Assembly: GCA_963616935.1 (NCBI GenBank)
Contig: CAVEMS010000011.1
Coordinates: 1-36,080 of the forward strand
Origin: UBA4951 sp963616935
GTDB lineage: Bacteria > Bacillota_I > Bacilli_A > RFN20 > CAG-826
Direction of reading: 5' to 3'
Length of the DNA stretch: 36,080 nt
Shown in pieces: positions 14,894 to 23,205 of this stretch (positions are counted from its first letter, which is position 1; each line of letters opens with the position of its first letter). Position numbers and translations under genes: made by a program. Below the pieces are notes generated by a model. That model worked only from the letters and a program-made list of their open reading frames with translations, had not been told where the DNA came from and made no database searches.

Positions 14894-15310
14894 CTATGCG
14901 CCTCTGGCGATTTTGCTGACTAGGCCCATATCGCATTTGCCAGCGTAATTCATCTTGAAGTGCTTCATGACGGCAGGCATGCTCTTGTCGTCTAGCGAAG
15001 CGATTATGTTCTTGATCTCCTCTTCGCTAAGCTGTTTGGGGAGATATTTCGCCAATGCGGCTTTTTGTAGGTCCACCGCTTCAGCTTGTTCGACGCGGTT
15101 AGCCTTAAGGTATCCGTCTTTTTCCTCATCCAATTCTTTCGATAGCTTTTGGATCATCGAAAGAACGTCGGAATCGCTGATTTCCACATTCCCTCCGGAC
15201 GTCTTCTTTTCCATATAACGGGAAAGGAGGATGGAATAAGCGCTCCTGGCGTTTTGGTCATGGGCCTTCATGGCCTCGATATTGGCTTTCTTTATTTCGT
15301 CGATCAACAT
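14894..15310 (-). CDS. YqeY / GatB-Yqey domain protein
   Basis: 138 residues covering a single helical GatB/Yqey domain, like the tRNA-binding tail of the GatB amidotransferase subunit and Asp/Glu-tRNA handling proteins. Family features are the opening helix MLIDEIKKANIEAMKAHD, the LAKYLPKQLSEEEI stretch and the closing MKHFKMNYAGKCDMG region. The cellular role of free-standing YqeY is not settled. GGAGG precedes the ATG by about nine bases. The gene starts one base after the stop of the potassium channel gene and probably shares its transcript, though the functions look unrelated. Confidence 0.88.
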   Translation of the reverse strand: MLIDEIKKANIEAMKAHDQNARSAYSILLSRYMEKKTSGGNVEISDSDVLSMIQKLSKELDEEKDGYLKANRVEQAEAVDLQKAALAKYLPKQLSEEEIKNIIASLDDKSMPAVMKHFKMNYAGKCDMGLVSKIARGA

Positions 15311-15311
15311 A

Positions 15312-17015
15312 TCAATTTGCCTCCGAGCTTATTTTAGCACGTTTCCTCTTCTCGATTATTCTCTCGATCGGATCAATGGCGATTCGACGGAAGGCGAAAT
15401 ATAACGGGAGTATCTCCAAACGCCCTAAGAACATACCGACACTTATGACCCATAGGACGCCATGATAGCAGCCGACGCTGTAATTGGCTTTATAGGCGAC
15501 AAGATCCAAGTATGTGAGTCCGGTGCTCGAAAAGCCCATCATGAATTCATTAAAGGCTTCGCTAAAGCCGACGCCCGGGAAGAACATCAAAGCCAACGCG
15601 CCGCATACGAAGAAAGTGAGATTGAGTAACGCGTAGTTCCTAGCCTCGCTTACGCTAGAAGGATCGACTTCCTTCTCCTCTCCTAAGCGATACACGACAT
15701 GCGGGTTGATGGTCTTCTTGCTGCTATTCTTGTATTTGATCGACCAATAGAACTCCTTGGTCAATAAAGCCACTCTGTATTGTTTTATGCCACCGCTTGT
15801 GGAGCCGACACCTCCTCCAACGGCCATAAGCAACCAGCCGACGAACACCCCGACTTCACCTAAGCAACGGACGTCGGGATAATTGCAGAAGCCAGTCGTC
15901 GACATCGAGGTGATGGATTGAAAAATCCCATATCTAAAAGCCGTCAACACATCTATGCCTTCCGATTCTGTCGCATATGGATTCGATCGATATAGGAAAG
16001 TGATGGACAAAGAGCAAATCAAGGTCAATAGGACAAAGAAAACGAAGGAAAACTGAATCTCGATGTCCTTAACAAAATCCTTTAGGCGACCACGTAGCAA
16101 GAAGGTATGAAGTAAGAAATTGGTGGCGCCGGCAAGCATCAAAACGCATAGCACGGCTTCCATTGGAATAGGCGAGGAAACACTATAAACGCCATTCCAT
16201 ATGCCCATCTCACTATAAGCGTAGACATTTTGTGCCCTTGTGCCAAAGCCGCCCGTCGCTAGAGCGCTGATGGCGTGGCAAATGGCATCGAACGGAGACA
16301 TGCCGCATAGCCATAACGCCAAAGCCCCGACTAACACCCATCCAGTATAGACTAGAAGGATGATCTTCGCGCTTTTGGCGAGGTTAGGGACAACTTTGTC
16401 GCTATGCCCTTCGGCGAAATATAAACGGAAGTTGTTTCGGCTTGATATGACGGAAGTGACGATAAGGATAAGGCCGATGCCACCAACGAATTGAAGCCAA
16501 GCGCGATGGAACAAGAAAAGATGGGAGGCCGGATAAGTCGGGCAATAGTCCAAGGCGACGTTGGTGACCCCGTCGGATACGAGATACGCTTTCGAAGGGA
16601 AAACGGTCAAGCCGACGGTCGCATAGCCCGATATCGACTCAAAACAGCTTTCGCTAAAGCTCATACCGAGATCCATATCGGTATTCCCGAAGTTGATGAG
16701 CGGGAATTTCGTCAAAAAGAACGGGAAAGCGCCGAGCAATACGGCGAAAATCCATATCAAAACAAGAAGGAGCGCATCTTCGTTCTTCTTGAATTTGGCT
16801 TTTTCCTTGCCAAAGCCAAAGATGAAATACAACAGTAATCCGAGCAATATGGCGCCAGAGGAAGGGAGGACGAAATTAAGGCACCCCTGCCATTCGTCTT
16901 TATAAAACAGCAACGTGAGCAACGGAACGAGTATGACGACGCCTTCGAATATGAGAAAAAGGCCGAGATACCCTAAAATCAATGGGAAACCACCGCTTTT
17001 TCTTTCTTTCATCAT
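15312..17015 (-). CDS. Trk/Ktr-type potassium uptake membrane subunit
   Basis: A 567-residue TrkH/KtrB-superfamily protein forming the K+ pore. It has about eleven to twelve helices and four pore loops carrying filter-like glycines: ATVGLTVF (about 132-139), ALATGGFGTR, SMSTTGFC and FSSTGLTYLD. The length exceeds typical KtrB (about 450 residues) and fits TrkH, which has two extra N-terminal helices. It overlaps the second RCK gene by four bases, completing a potassium cassette with two regulatory RCK proteins upstream. AAGAAGGA lies immediately before the overlapping start. Transport is likely gated by nucleotide binding to the RCK partners. Confidence 0.93.
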   Translation of the reverse strand: MMKERKSGGFPLILGYLGLFLIFEGVVILVPLLTLLFYKDEWQGCLNFVLPSSGAILLGLLLYFIFGFGKEKAKFKKNEDALLLVLIWIFAVLLGAFPFFLTKFPLINFGNTDMDLGMSFSESCFESISGYATVGLTVFPSKAYLVSDGVTNVALDYCPTYPASHLFLFHRAWLQFVGGIGLILIVTSVISSRNNFRLYFAEGHSDKVVPNLAKSAKIILLVYTGWVLVGALALWLCGMSPFDAICHAISALATGGFGTRAQNVYAYSEMGIWNGVYSVSSPIPMEAVLCVLMLAGATNFLLHTFLLRGRLKDFVKDIEIQFSFVFFVLLTLICSLSITFLYRSNPYATESEGIDVLTAFRYGIFQSITSMSTTGFCNYPDVRCLGEVGVFVGWLLMAVGGGVGSTSGGIKQYRVALLTKEFYWSIKYKNSSKKTINPHVVYRLGEEKEVDPSSVSEARNYALLNLTFFVCGALALMFFPGVGFSEAFNEFMMGFSSTGLTYLDLVAYKANYSVGCYHGVLWVISVGMFLGRLEILPLYFAFRRIAIDPIERIIEKRKRAKISSEAN

Positions 17016-17743
17016 TCCTTCTTCTTGCTTCTTTTCTTAGAAGGCTCTTTTTCTTTCTTGGCTGATTTGCTTGGCGTTTTCTCTTTCTCTTCCTTGATAT
17101 AGGAAAGGACTTCCGCCTCGTTTTCCTTAGCGCAAGCAATGACAAGGACGTCCTTCGGTTTAAGGACGACTTGGCCATTAGGGATGACGAAGCTGTAATT
17201 ACGGACGATATAAGCGATCGAGGCGCATTTAGGGAAGCCGATTTCAGCGATGGCCTTGTCGCAAATGCGGTATTTGCTCAATAACGTAGCCTCGATCATC
17301 CTGATGTTCTCGTTGTCTAGCGACAAGGAGCGGATCAAGGACTCGCTATCGGATTCATTCTTGATGTTTTGGGCCAATAGATAGGTGCTCGAAATAACGC
17401 TATCAATTCCAAGTTTTCGATACAATTCGACGTTACGCGGATTCTTGACGGTACAAATGCATTTCTTGGCATTGAAAATCTTCTTAGCGATGACGCATGA
17501 GGCGTAATTGTCGGTATCCGATTCCATCAAAGCGACGAAGATATCGGCGTCGTAAGCGTTCGCCGCATCGAGAATGTGGTATCTCCACGGATCGCCGATC
17601 GTCACCGGAACGTGCTTCTTCTCCATTAGATGCCTAGCGTATTGCTCATTCGGGTTTATGACGATAAGGCGGTTCTCATTGGTATTGAAAACGTCGATGC
17701 CGTAGGAAGCTTCGAATGTACCGCCAGCCAAAACGATTTTCAT
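17012..17743 (-). CDS. TrkA-like RCK protein, degenerate nucleotide site, Lys-rich tail
   Basis: 243 residues with an RCK_N Rossmann domain (about 1-120) and an RCK_C domain (about 140-215). The usual GxGxxG is replaced by LAGGTFEASYG, so dinucleotide binding is doubtful; this resembles the second half of E. coli TrkA. After RCK_C comes a 25-30 residue tail almost entirely K, E, S and P, ending KKRSKKKE. The start overlaps the upstream RCK gene by four bases, and GAGGAAGAGGA within that gene's end acts as ribosome site. It probably pairs with the upstream RCK protein to form the gating ring of the Trk channel. Confidence 0.88.
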   Translation of the reverse strand: MKIVLAGGTFEASYGIDVFNTNENRLIVINPNEQYARHLMEKKHVPVTIGDPWRYHILDAANAYDADIFVALMESDTDNYASCVIAKKIFNAKKCICTVKNPRNVELYRKLGIDSVISSTYLLAQNIKNESDSESLIRSLSLDNENIRMIEATLLSKYRICDKAIAEIGFPKCASIAYIVRNYSFVIPNGQVVLKPKDVLVIACAKENEAEVLSYIKEEKEKTPSKSAKKEKEPSKKRSKKKE

Positions 17744-18165
17744 TCCTCTTCCTCCTCATCCTCGATCGCATCGAACTTAGCCAAAGAGAGCTCGAATGGA
17801 TAGATGGCTTTGATATTAGGGAATCCGGCGATGCAAGAGCTCTTATCGGGGTCGCTAAAGCGGACGAAGATCCGAGGAACCTCGAAAATGCGCGAGCAAA
17901 CATGGGCCAACAAAAGGTTCACGTTATCATCCCCCGTCGTGATGACCACCTCTTTCGCCGTCAATACCATCCCATCGTTTTCTAAGAATGGAATATCCGT
18001 GGCGTCACCTGTCAAAGTGAATCCCGAGAAAGTGTCGTCAAGACGCGAAAAAGAGGCGGAGTCCTTATCGATTGCGATAACGTCCTCTCCTTTGGCCGCC
18101 GCCCTTTCAGCGACGCCGGCGCCAAGCCTTCCTAGGCCGATAATGACGATTTTGTTTCTTGCCAT
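17740..18165 (-). CDS. TrkA-N (RCK) protein with intact nucleotide motif, acidic tail
   Basis: 141 residues, a lone RCK_N Rossmann domain with the complete motif VIIGLGRLGAGVAE and a downstream acidic strand-end (VIAIDKD) for the ribose. There is no RCK_C domain, which is supplied only by the next gene. The protein ends in AIEDEEEEE. It is the first gene of the potassium operon. No Shine-Dalgarno site precedes the ATG; TATAAT ends six bases before it, so a leaderless mRNA is expected. The Glu-rich tail is encoded by GAGGAGGAAGAGGA, which doubles as the ribosome site of the next gene. Confidence 0.9.
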   Translation of the reverse strand: MARNKIVIIGLGRLGAGVAERAAAKGEDVIAIDKDSASFSRLDDTFSGFTLTGDATDIPFLENDGMVLTAKEVVITTGDDNVNLLLAHVCSRIFEVPRIFVRFSDPDKSSCIAGFPNIKAIYPFELSLAKFDAIEDEEEEE

Positions 18166-18171
18166 AAGCGG

Positions 18172-18200
18172 ATTATACCCCTAGCCTCTACGAGGCTCAA
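18172..18200 (-). promoter_or_regulatory. Promoter of the potassium operon with palindrome in the spacer
   Basis: On the minus strand, -35 TTGAGC (18195-18200), 17 bases, and a perfect -10 TATAAT (18172-18177) ending six bases before the ATG. AGCCTC (18183-18188) and GAGGCT (18192-18197) form an inverted repeat with a three-base centre inside the spacer, touching the -35. This is a possible operator. Confidence 0.7.
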
Positions 18201-18296
18201 CAATCATATCACAAGTCTTATATGGTTAAAATCCCTGCAATTCCCCCATCGATTCTCATTTCATCGCCTATTCGCAGGCTTTTTTCGAAACCGACT

Positions 18297-19820
18297 TCAT
18301 TCGTCAGTTTTAGTTTCTTGCGAAATGAGGTTTTCTTTTTGGAGAGCCTCGTCAATCTTGCTATTCGCCTCTTTCGTGAAGCGCGGAACGATAATCGAGA
18401 AAACGATGATGGCCATAACCCAGCTCATCGGCCATGTGCTCCATAGCCATGGGAGGGTATGAAGAGAAGGAATCTGCTTCCAAAAGGCGAAGATGAAGAG
18501 AAGCCTTAAACAGGTGACGAAGACGAAGATGACGATCGTTGGGGTTTTGGCGTGCCCTAACCCACGGCAATAGGAAGAGAATATCTCCATGATGCCGTCG
18601 AGGAAATATGTAAGGCCCATAAGCATTAGGCGCCAGCCGGCAAGCTCAAGCGACTTCTCGTACCCATTTTGATCGAAGACTCCATCGACCGTGAATGATT
18701 CCTTGGAGATGAATATCCCATTTAAGGAATTCCTAAAGATGACGCACAAAAGACCGACGAGAAAGCCGATGATGGCGGTATAGAGCATTCCGTAAATGAA
18801 GGCTTTCTTGATGTTCTCTTTCTTCTTAGCACCGTAATTCTGCGCGACGATGGCCGTCGTCGCCACACTGAAAGCGTTAAGAAAGATGTAGATATACCCT
18901 TCCACTTGTTGCGAGGCGGTGTTGCCAGTCATCGCGATTTCCGAAGTTATCGTGGCGTCGGAATAGGAATTGACGGACGCTTGAATAAAGACATTGGCCA
19001 CTGAGAAGACGAAGGATTGTAGTCCCGCTGGAATACCATTACGCAAAACGGCGATTGTCTCTTCTTTGTATAGCCTTAGTCCCTTGATTGAGAAACGGAT
19101 GAATTTCTGACGTTTGCCTGCTAAGAAGAGAAGAACCAAGATGGCTTCCAAAGCTTCTGATATAAGGGTTGTAAGAGCGACGCCAAGAACGTCGAGTTTG
19201 AAGGTGATAACAAAAAGAAAATTGAGCCCAACGTTGATAGCGCCGCATATGATGAGGGCGTACAAAGGGCGTTTGCTATCCCCTAAGGCGCGTAAGATTG
19301 CCGAGCCGAAATTGAATATCAATAGAAATGGGAGCCCTAAGAAATAGACTTCCAAATACGTCGTGGCCTTATCTAGAACGATATCCGGGGTCTGCATGGC
19401 GATAAGAAGATAACGGGCGGAGAAATATCCGGCGAGTCCGATTGCGACTCCAAATATGAGACTTAGCAAGATAGACGATTCAAGGGCTTTCTGCGCGGTT
19501 TTTTGATCTTTTTCGCCGACTGCTTTAGCGACCACGACATTGGCTCCGACGGAAACTCCGACGAATAGCCCGATGACGAGGTTTATGAGCGCACTGTTGC
19601 TACCGATCGCGTTCATGCTGCTATAGCCACCGCCGAAATAAGAGACGACTATCTCATCGGCGCTGCTATACAAAAGCTGAAGCAATGACAAAAGGACGAT
19701 AGGGAAAGTATAAACCGCCATCTTCTTGAAAAGATTGCCGCTAGTGAGATCCAAATCCTGCGAAAAGAGATCCTTAAGATGCCATTTGCCTTTATATCGG
19801 TGGGTAACAGGTGTATTCAT
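18297..19820 (-). CDS. MATE-family efflux transporter
   Basis: A multidrug/toxin-extrusion (MATE) antiporter of about 507 residues with twelve membrane helices in two halves. Typical signs are the opening MAVYTFPIVLLSLLQLLYSS, the NAIGSNSALINLVIGLFVGVS region and the mid-protein repeat beginning FRNGIPAGLQS-like (LRNGIPAGLQSFVFSVANVF). It exports cationic organic compounds in exchange for Na+ or H+; the substrate is unknown. The frame is open to 19910, but that extension is basic and unlike a MATE N-terminus, so I use the ATG at 19818-19820. No good ribosome site is visible. A TATCAT hexamer at 19846-19851 would leave a 20-25 base leader containing CTTTC-TTTA-GAAAG. Confidence 0.9.
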   Translation of the reverse strand: MNTPVTHRYKGKWHLKDLFSQDLDLTSGNLFKKMAVYTFPIVLLSLLQLLYSSADEIVVSYFGGGYSSMNAIGSNSALINLVIGLFVGVSVGANVVVAKAVGEKDQKTAQKALESSILLSLIFGVAIGLAGYFSARYLLIAMQTPDIVLDKATTYLEVYFLGLPFLLIFNFGSAILRALGDSKRPLYALIICGAINVGLNFLFVITFKLDVLGVALTTLISEALEAILVLLFLAGKRQKFIRFSIKGLRLYKEETIAVLRNGIPAGLQSFVFSVANVFIQASVNSYSDATITSEIAMTGNTASQQVEGYIYIFLNAFSVATTAIVAQNYGAKKKENIKKAFIYGMLYTAIIGFLVGLLCVIFRNSLNGIFISKESFTVDGVFDQNGYEKSLELAGWRLMLMGLTYFLDGIMEIFSSYCRGLGHAKTPTIVIFVFVTCLRLLFIFAFWKQIPSLHTLPWLWSTWPMSWVMAIIVFSIIVPRFTKEANSKIDEALQKENLISQETKTDE

Positions 19821-19914
19821 GGTTCTTTCTTTAGAAAGCCTTGCTATGATAGCCCTTTTAGAAAGGAAACATAGGAAAGAAGAGCGCCTCCTCTTTGAAA
19901 GCGGTTCCACCTCT

Positions 19915-20520
19915 CTACTTCTTCTTCAGTTCCGGAAGTTTTAAACCAAGCTTCATCGCATCGAAGAACTCGACGTCTGGATATTTCGAGACGATCTCCT
20001 GATATTTCGCTTTCGTTTGCTTCTTATGGAGAGCGGAGAAACCACTTTCGGCGTAAGTCGACAAACACCAAATCACATACTCCCTCGTCCCCTGCGTCAT
20101 GAAATAGTATGGACAATGGCTTAGGAAATATTTAAGCGTGGTATCCGGTTTGAATTCCTTCGGGTTATACGTATAGGAAGCACTGAGCATATCGCAAACG
20201 TATTCGGTCGCGTATTTATAGGGCATCGTCTTCGCCATCACTCTCCCCATGAAGAAATCCGTCCAATATTCCCAATGATGGGCGTTCCTTCTCGTATGAT
20301 GTTGGCAGATCGAGGAAAAATAGCCTTCATACAAACGTTGTTCATACACCGGAGAATGGTCGCCGGAATAGTATTTGGCACTGTTAGAGAATTCGATCCA
20401 CGAATATTTGGTGAGATCGTGTTTCAAAGCGTGGAAGAAAATCCCCATATGAAAGGCGTTCCTTATCACGAGGTGACGATGTTTGAAGACGGTTGCCAAA
20501 TGTCCAAAGGGGTGCGACAT
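19915..20520 (-). CDS. DUF5662 family protein
   Basis: 201 residues matching DUF5662 by eye: an N-terminal HRHLVIRNAFHMG helix, the HDLTKYSWIEF motif, then KYYSGDHSPVYEQRLYEG and HHTRRNAHHWEYW. The many invariant His and Asp residues suggest a metal-binding, perhaps HD-like, helical enzyme, but no function is established for the family. It starts next to a repeat array (20583-20646). It lacks a Shine-Dalgarno site; TATCAT ends seven bases before the ATG. The MATE gene lies 94 bases downstream on the same strand. Confidence 0.82.
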   Translation of the reverse strand: MSHPFGHLATVFKHRHLVIRNAFHMGIFFHALKHDLTKYSWIEFSNSAKYYSGDHSPVYEQRLYEGYFSSICQHHTRRNAHHWEYWTDFFMGRVMAKTMPYKYATEYVCDMLSASYTYNPKEFKPDTTLKYFLSHCPYYFMTQGTREYVIWCLSTYAESGFSALHKKQTKAKYQEIVSKYPDVEFFDAMKLGLKLPELKKK

Positions 20521-20527
20521 GCGTAGA

Positions 20528-20533
20528 ATGATA
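20528..20533 (-). promoter_or_regulatory. Possible -10 element, leaderless start of the DUF5662 gene
   Basis: TATCAT on the minus strand ends seven bases before the ATG at 20518-20520, which has no ribosome site. No convincing -35 is seen. Confidence 0.35.
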
Positions 20534-20582
20534 GCACAAAAGAACCGCGAATTGACTATTCACGCGACGCCAAACAGAAAAC

Positions 20583-20646
20583 GAAGTGAAGCGAATGAAG
20601 TTTTACTTCACTATTACTTCACTATCTACTTCATTCATAGTGAAGT
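20583..20646. repeat. Array of ACTTCACTAT direct and inverted repeats
   Basis: ACTTCACTAT occurs at 20605-20614 and again at 20616-20625, an 11-base period close to one helical turn. Its exact reverse complement, ATAGTGAAGT, is at 20637-20646. Shorter copies are TGAAGT at 20596-20601 (pairing with ACTTCA at 20605-20610), ACTTCA at 20628-20633 and GAAGTGAAG at 20583-20591. The array lies about 60 bases upstream of the DUF5662 start and past the terminator of the lipoprotein/ABC operon. It looks like a multi-site operator. Confidence 0.65.
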
Positions 20647-20652
20647 TCAAGC

Positions 20653-20684
20653 GAAAACGGCCCCCTCATAACGAGAAGGCCGCT
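20653..20684 (-). terminator. Rho-independent terminator of the lipoprotein/ABC operon
   Basis: Ten-base arms at 20673-20682 and 20658-20667 (CGGCC core plus wobble pairs) enclose a five-base loop and are followed on the minus strand by TTTT. It lies about 30 bases past the last stop codon of the operon. Confidence 0.65.
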
Positions 20685-20715
20685 TCGAAAGAAGAGTTTT
20701 TTTATTCGACGGTTA

Positions 20716-20937
20716 CTAGGAAACAAGCTTTTCTAACTCCTTCAATTTCGCTTCATCGCGAAGAAGAAGATATTTGTCATAATCCAATGTATCCGACAAG
20801 GATTCGCCTTCTTTGGCGATGACGGCTGCGTTAGTTTTGGCTTCATCCCTCGTTATCTTGCCTTTCAAATCCTTTACCGTCTCTCGAGCGATTGGTTTTG
20901 TGAAAAACAACGGGAAAGCGCCTTCGTCGATAAACAT
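20716..20937 (-). CDS. Short frame, probable C-terminal part of the preceding gene
   Basis: 73 codons from the first ATG, ending DEAKLKELEKLVS; no family recognised. The ATG has no ribosome site. The same frame is open upstream to 21015 and reads NELSDIVDCDDIVK just before that ATG. This looks like ordinary protein sequence and overlaps the end of the neighbouring frame. A single-base (+1) shift at the GGT-TAA end of the preceding gene (20978-20983) would join both into one protein of about 250 residues. I therefore regard this as the tail of a frameshifted gene rather than an independent one, although a separate small protein remains possible. Confidence 0.45.
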   Translation of the reverse strand: MFIDEGAFPLFFTKPIARETVKDLKGKITRDEAKTNAAVIAKEGESLSDTLDYDKYLLLRDEAKLKELEKLVS

Positions 20938-20977
20938 TTTGACGATATCATCGCAATCGACGATATCTGATAATTCA

Positions 20978-21475
20978 TTAACCTTCGTAAATGCTGTTAT
21001 AGAGGATAACGACCCTCAGTTCATCTGGAGTTCCAGAGCCTCCATCATCAGGATAGACGTGGATTATGGCCGACGTCCTTTTCTTATCCGTCCTTCTCTT
21101 GATTATGAAAATGCCTTTTTTATGAGCCATTTCATTTTGGCTAGGGAAATCGATGGTGTTCTTATAATTATCAGCGACCGTGTAATGGAAACTGCGGTTT
21201 GTGGCGTTTTCTGGGGCTATCTCGGTAGTGAATTGGTATGGCACAAAGCGGTTCTCGCCATCATCCATCTCTTTGCTCTCGTCATATGTTATGACGCACT
21301 GATGGGATCCGTCCGATGTGGTCGTGTATTCGCCGCCATCTGACCCGGGTTTGATGGTTAGGGAACTAATATAGGTCACTTCGACTATGCCTTGCGGCTT
21401 TGTGCCGAAAATGGCGACGAAAACGACGGCGATCAAGCATATGGCGCTTACGAGAATCGATACCGCTTTCTTCAT
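20978..21475 (-). CDS. Small membrane-anchored extracytoplasmic protein, probably truncated
   Basis: 165 residues with one N-terminal membrane anchor or signal segment (about 3-25, VSILVSAICLIAVVFVAIFG) followed by a beta-rich, probably extracellular, Ig-like region (SAIIHVYPDD near the end). No Cys lipobox is present. GGGAG lies six bases before the ATG, which overlaps the permease stop by four bases. The protein ends abruptly after VVILYNSIYEG, and the next frame carries on with plausible coding sequence, so a +1 frameshift (mutation, assembly error or programmed) may have cut it. Its place in the operon suggests it works with the ABC transporter. Confidence 0.7.
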   Translation of the reverse strand: MKKAVSILVSAICLIAVVFVAIFGTKPQGIVEVTYISSLTIKPGSDGGEYTTTSDGSHQCVITYDESKEMDDGENRFVPYQFTTEIAPENATNRSFHYTVADNYKNTIDFPSQNEMAHKKGIFIIKRRTDKKRTSAIIHVYPDDGGSGTPDELRVVILYNSIYEG

Positions 21476-23205
21476 AATGACTCCCCCGTCTTATAGATGT
21501 ATTTTATCCTTCGGACGTACAAAAGGATATTCAACGCAAGGTATATCACCGAGACTAAGAGCACTTTGAATCCGGCCGTGGAATATACGGTCGCAAGCCA
21601 GAAGATGTTATCTTGGAGATATAGATAATAGAGAACGGATGCGAGGATCGCCGTCGCAAAAGCGAAGATCACGCTTCGATTTTCATTAGAAGAGAAGAAG
21701 GAAACGTCTCCGAATGGGCTTCTTGGGTTCGTGAAATCGACACCAGCGCTGAATAAGAGATGGCCGACGTAAAGAAGCGCGGCCCCAATACCCATATATA
21801 TCGTGCCTTCGGCCATCGAAGGTCTTATCAAAGCCATGCAGATAACCGTCGCAACGATGCTTAGGACGCCAAAGAAAGAAGGGATGACCAGTTTGCTTCC
21901 GACTGCCCAACTGTCTTTTAATGGATATGTCCTACTCAATTTGAAAGCGCCGCCTTCGTGGCTATAGATCTTCGCGATCGTCGAATTGGCGTTTAGCGCG
22001 ATTAGTAGCATTATTAGGAGCGAAACAACCTGGACCATCTTCTCGCCTTGGGCGTTCAAATCCATTGCGGAGAATAGCTTATTGACGAGCGATAAGAGCA
22101 ATGGAAGCGCTAGGAATATGCCTAGATAAGAGGAGGAGAACGAGGAATCCTTGAAGAAAAGAAGGGCTTCCTTATGGAGTTGTGAGAAGAGAGGAGAGAG
22201 CGAGCGCTTCTCTTCGAGCGTCTTCTCTTTCTTCTTCGCTTTGCCTTGCAATTCTCCAGTTCCGCTGGCAAGTTTAAGATAAAGAGGATTGGCAAACGCG
22301 AGGGTGGCGATGAATAAGGATGGTATCAAGACGATCAATGCCAAGAGAGTCCATAGTCCCGAAATCGCCGATCTCGAGAAATAGCAGAAATTGAAGCCAG
22401 AGAAATCACCGAGATATAGCATCGATGTCTGATAGAAGAAGGGCATCGACGTTTTGTAATAGGTCATCGCGGATTGAATCTTCGTGAAATACGGCCCCCA
22501 ATTCGAGAAGACATCGACTCTTTCAGGTATCATCACGATGACAAAGGCGCAGAAAGCAAGCAAGAGCAAAATGAAGAAAGAGATGACTGCGGCATTCATC
22601 GCCCCATGGGTGCGAAGGTATTTCTTGATGTAATAAGCCGGAACGCTTAGCAAAGAGGCTAACAATAGCATCGTCATATCGATTAAGGCCCATACGACGA
22701 AGACGACGAAATACATGTAAACCGGGTATTTGCTAACTAAGAAATAGCCGACTAAGAAAGGGATTTCCAATAATAACGCCTTCAAATACGTATTGACGAA
22801 GCAAACGAATAGACGCGACAAGAATAACGTGTTCCCGTCGGTTGGGAGAGTCAAAAGGACTTTGTTGTCATTCGCAAAATATAGATCCTCCGTGACTCTT
22901 CCTAACGAGCCGATAAAGGAAACGATTATCAAAATCGTGACGATAATCGAAGGAACCGCCATCGGCACGAAGGCGAGGAGCGAGAAGATGTTAAACATCA
23001 TGCAGAAATAGAAGAAAACGTATGAAACGGCAGCGACTACCGCAAAGCCAAGCACGCTTAAAGCGATTTTTAGGATAGCTTTCTTCTTATTTCCCTTCCA
23101 ATCGAAGGATAGAGAGTTAGCCAAAAGCATTTTGACGAGCACCCAAAAGGAATGCCATTCGACATGGAAGAAGCTTCTTTTTTTCGTTCCCCTTTTGCTT
23201 AGCAC
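21472..23205 (-). CDS. ABC-2-like permease / exporter membrane protein
   Basis: 577 residues with about twelve hydrophobic helices and a charged N-terminus. The pattern resembles the large ABC exporter membrane subunits (ABC-2 superfamily) of Firmicutes: paired helices, a long central cytoplasmic loop rich in K and E (GELQGKAKKKEKTLEEKR), and segment VTEDLYFANDNKVLLTLP, typical of these permeases just after the first helices. It overlaps the fusion ATPase gene by seven bases and the following gene by four, so the genes are translationally coupled and the permease most likely pairs with that ATPase. The substrate is unknown. Confidence 0.8.
   Translation of the reverse strand: MLSKRGTKKRSFFHVEWHSFWVLVKMLLANSLSFDWKGNKKKAILKIALSVLGFAVVAAVSYVFFYFCMMFNIFSLLAFVPMAVPSIIVTILIIVSFIGSLGRVTEDLYFANDNKVLLTLPTDGNTLFLSRLFVCFVNTYLKALLLEIPFLVGYFLVSKYPVYMYFVVFVVWALIDMTMLLLASLLSVPAYYIKKYLRTHGAMNAAVISFFILLLLAFCAFVIVMIPERVDVFSNWGPYFTKIQSAMTYYKTSMPFFYQTSMLYLGDFSGFNFCYFSRSAISGLWTLLALIVLIPSLFIATLAFANPLYLKLASGTGELQGKAKKKEKTLEEKRSLSPLFSQLHKEALLFFKDSSFSSSYLGIFLALPLLLSLVNKLFSAMDLNAQGEKMVQVVSLLIMLLIALNANSTIAKIYSHEGGAFKLSRTYPLKDSWAVGSKLVIPSFFGVLSIVATVICMALIRPSMAEGTIYMGIGAALLYVGHLLFSAGVDFTNPRSPFGDVSFFSSNENRSVIFAFATAILASVLYYLYLQDNIFWLATVYSTAGFKVLLVSVIYLALNILLYVRRIKYIYKTGESL

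Noticed and set aside
20605..20646. ACTTCACTAT repeats as a CRISPR array or plasmid-type origin
   Set aside because: Repeats are only 10 bases, with spacing of one base rather than spacers. No cas or rep gene is nearby.
20683..20698. CTTC-GAAA-GAAG followed by T7 as a plus-strand terminator
   Set aside because: No plus-strand gene precedes it. The four-base stem is short, and the better stem beside it serves the minus strand.
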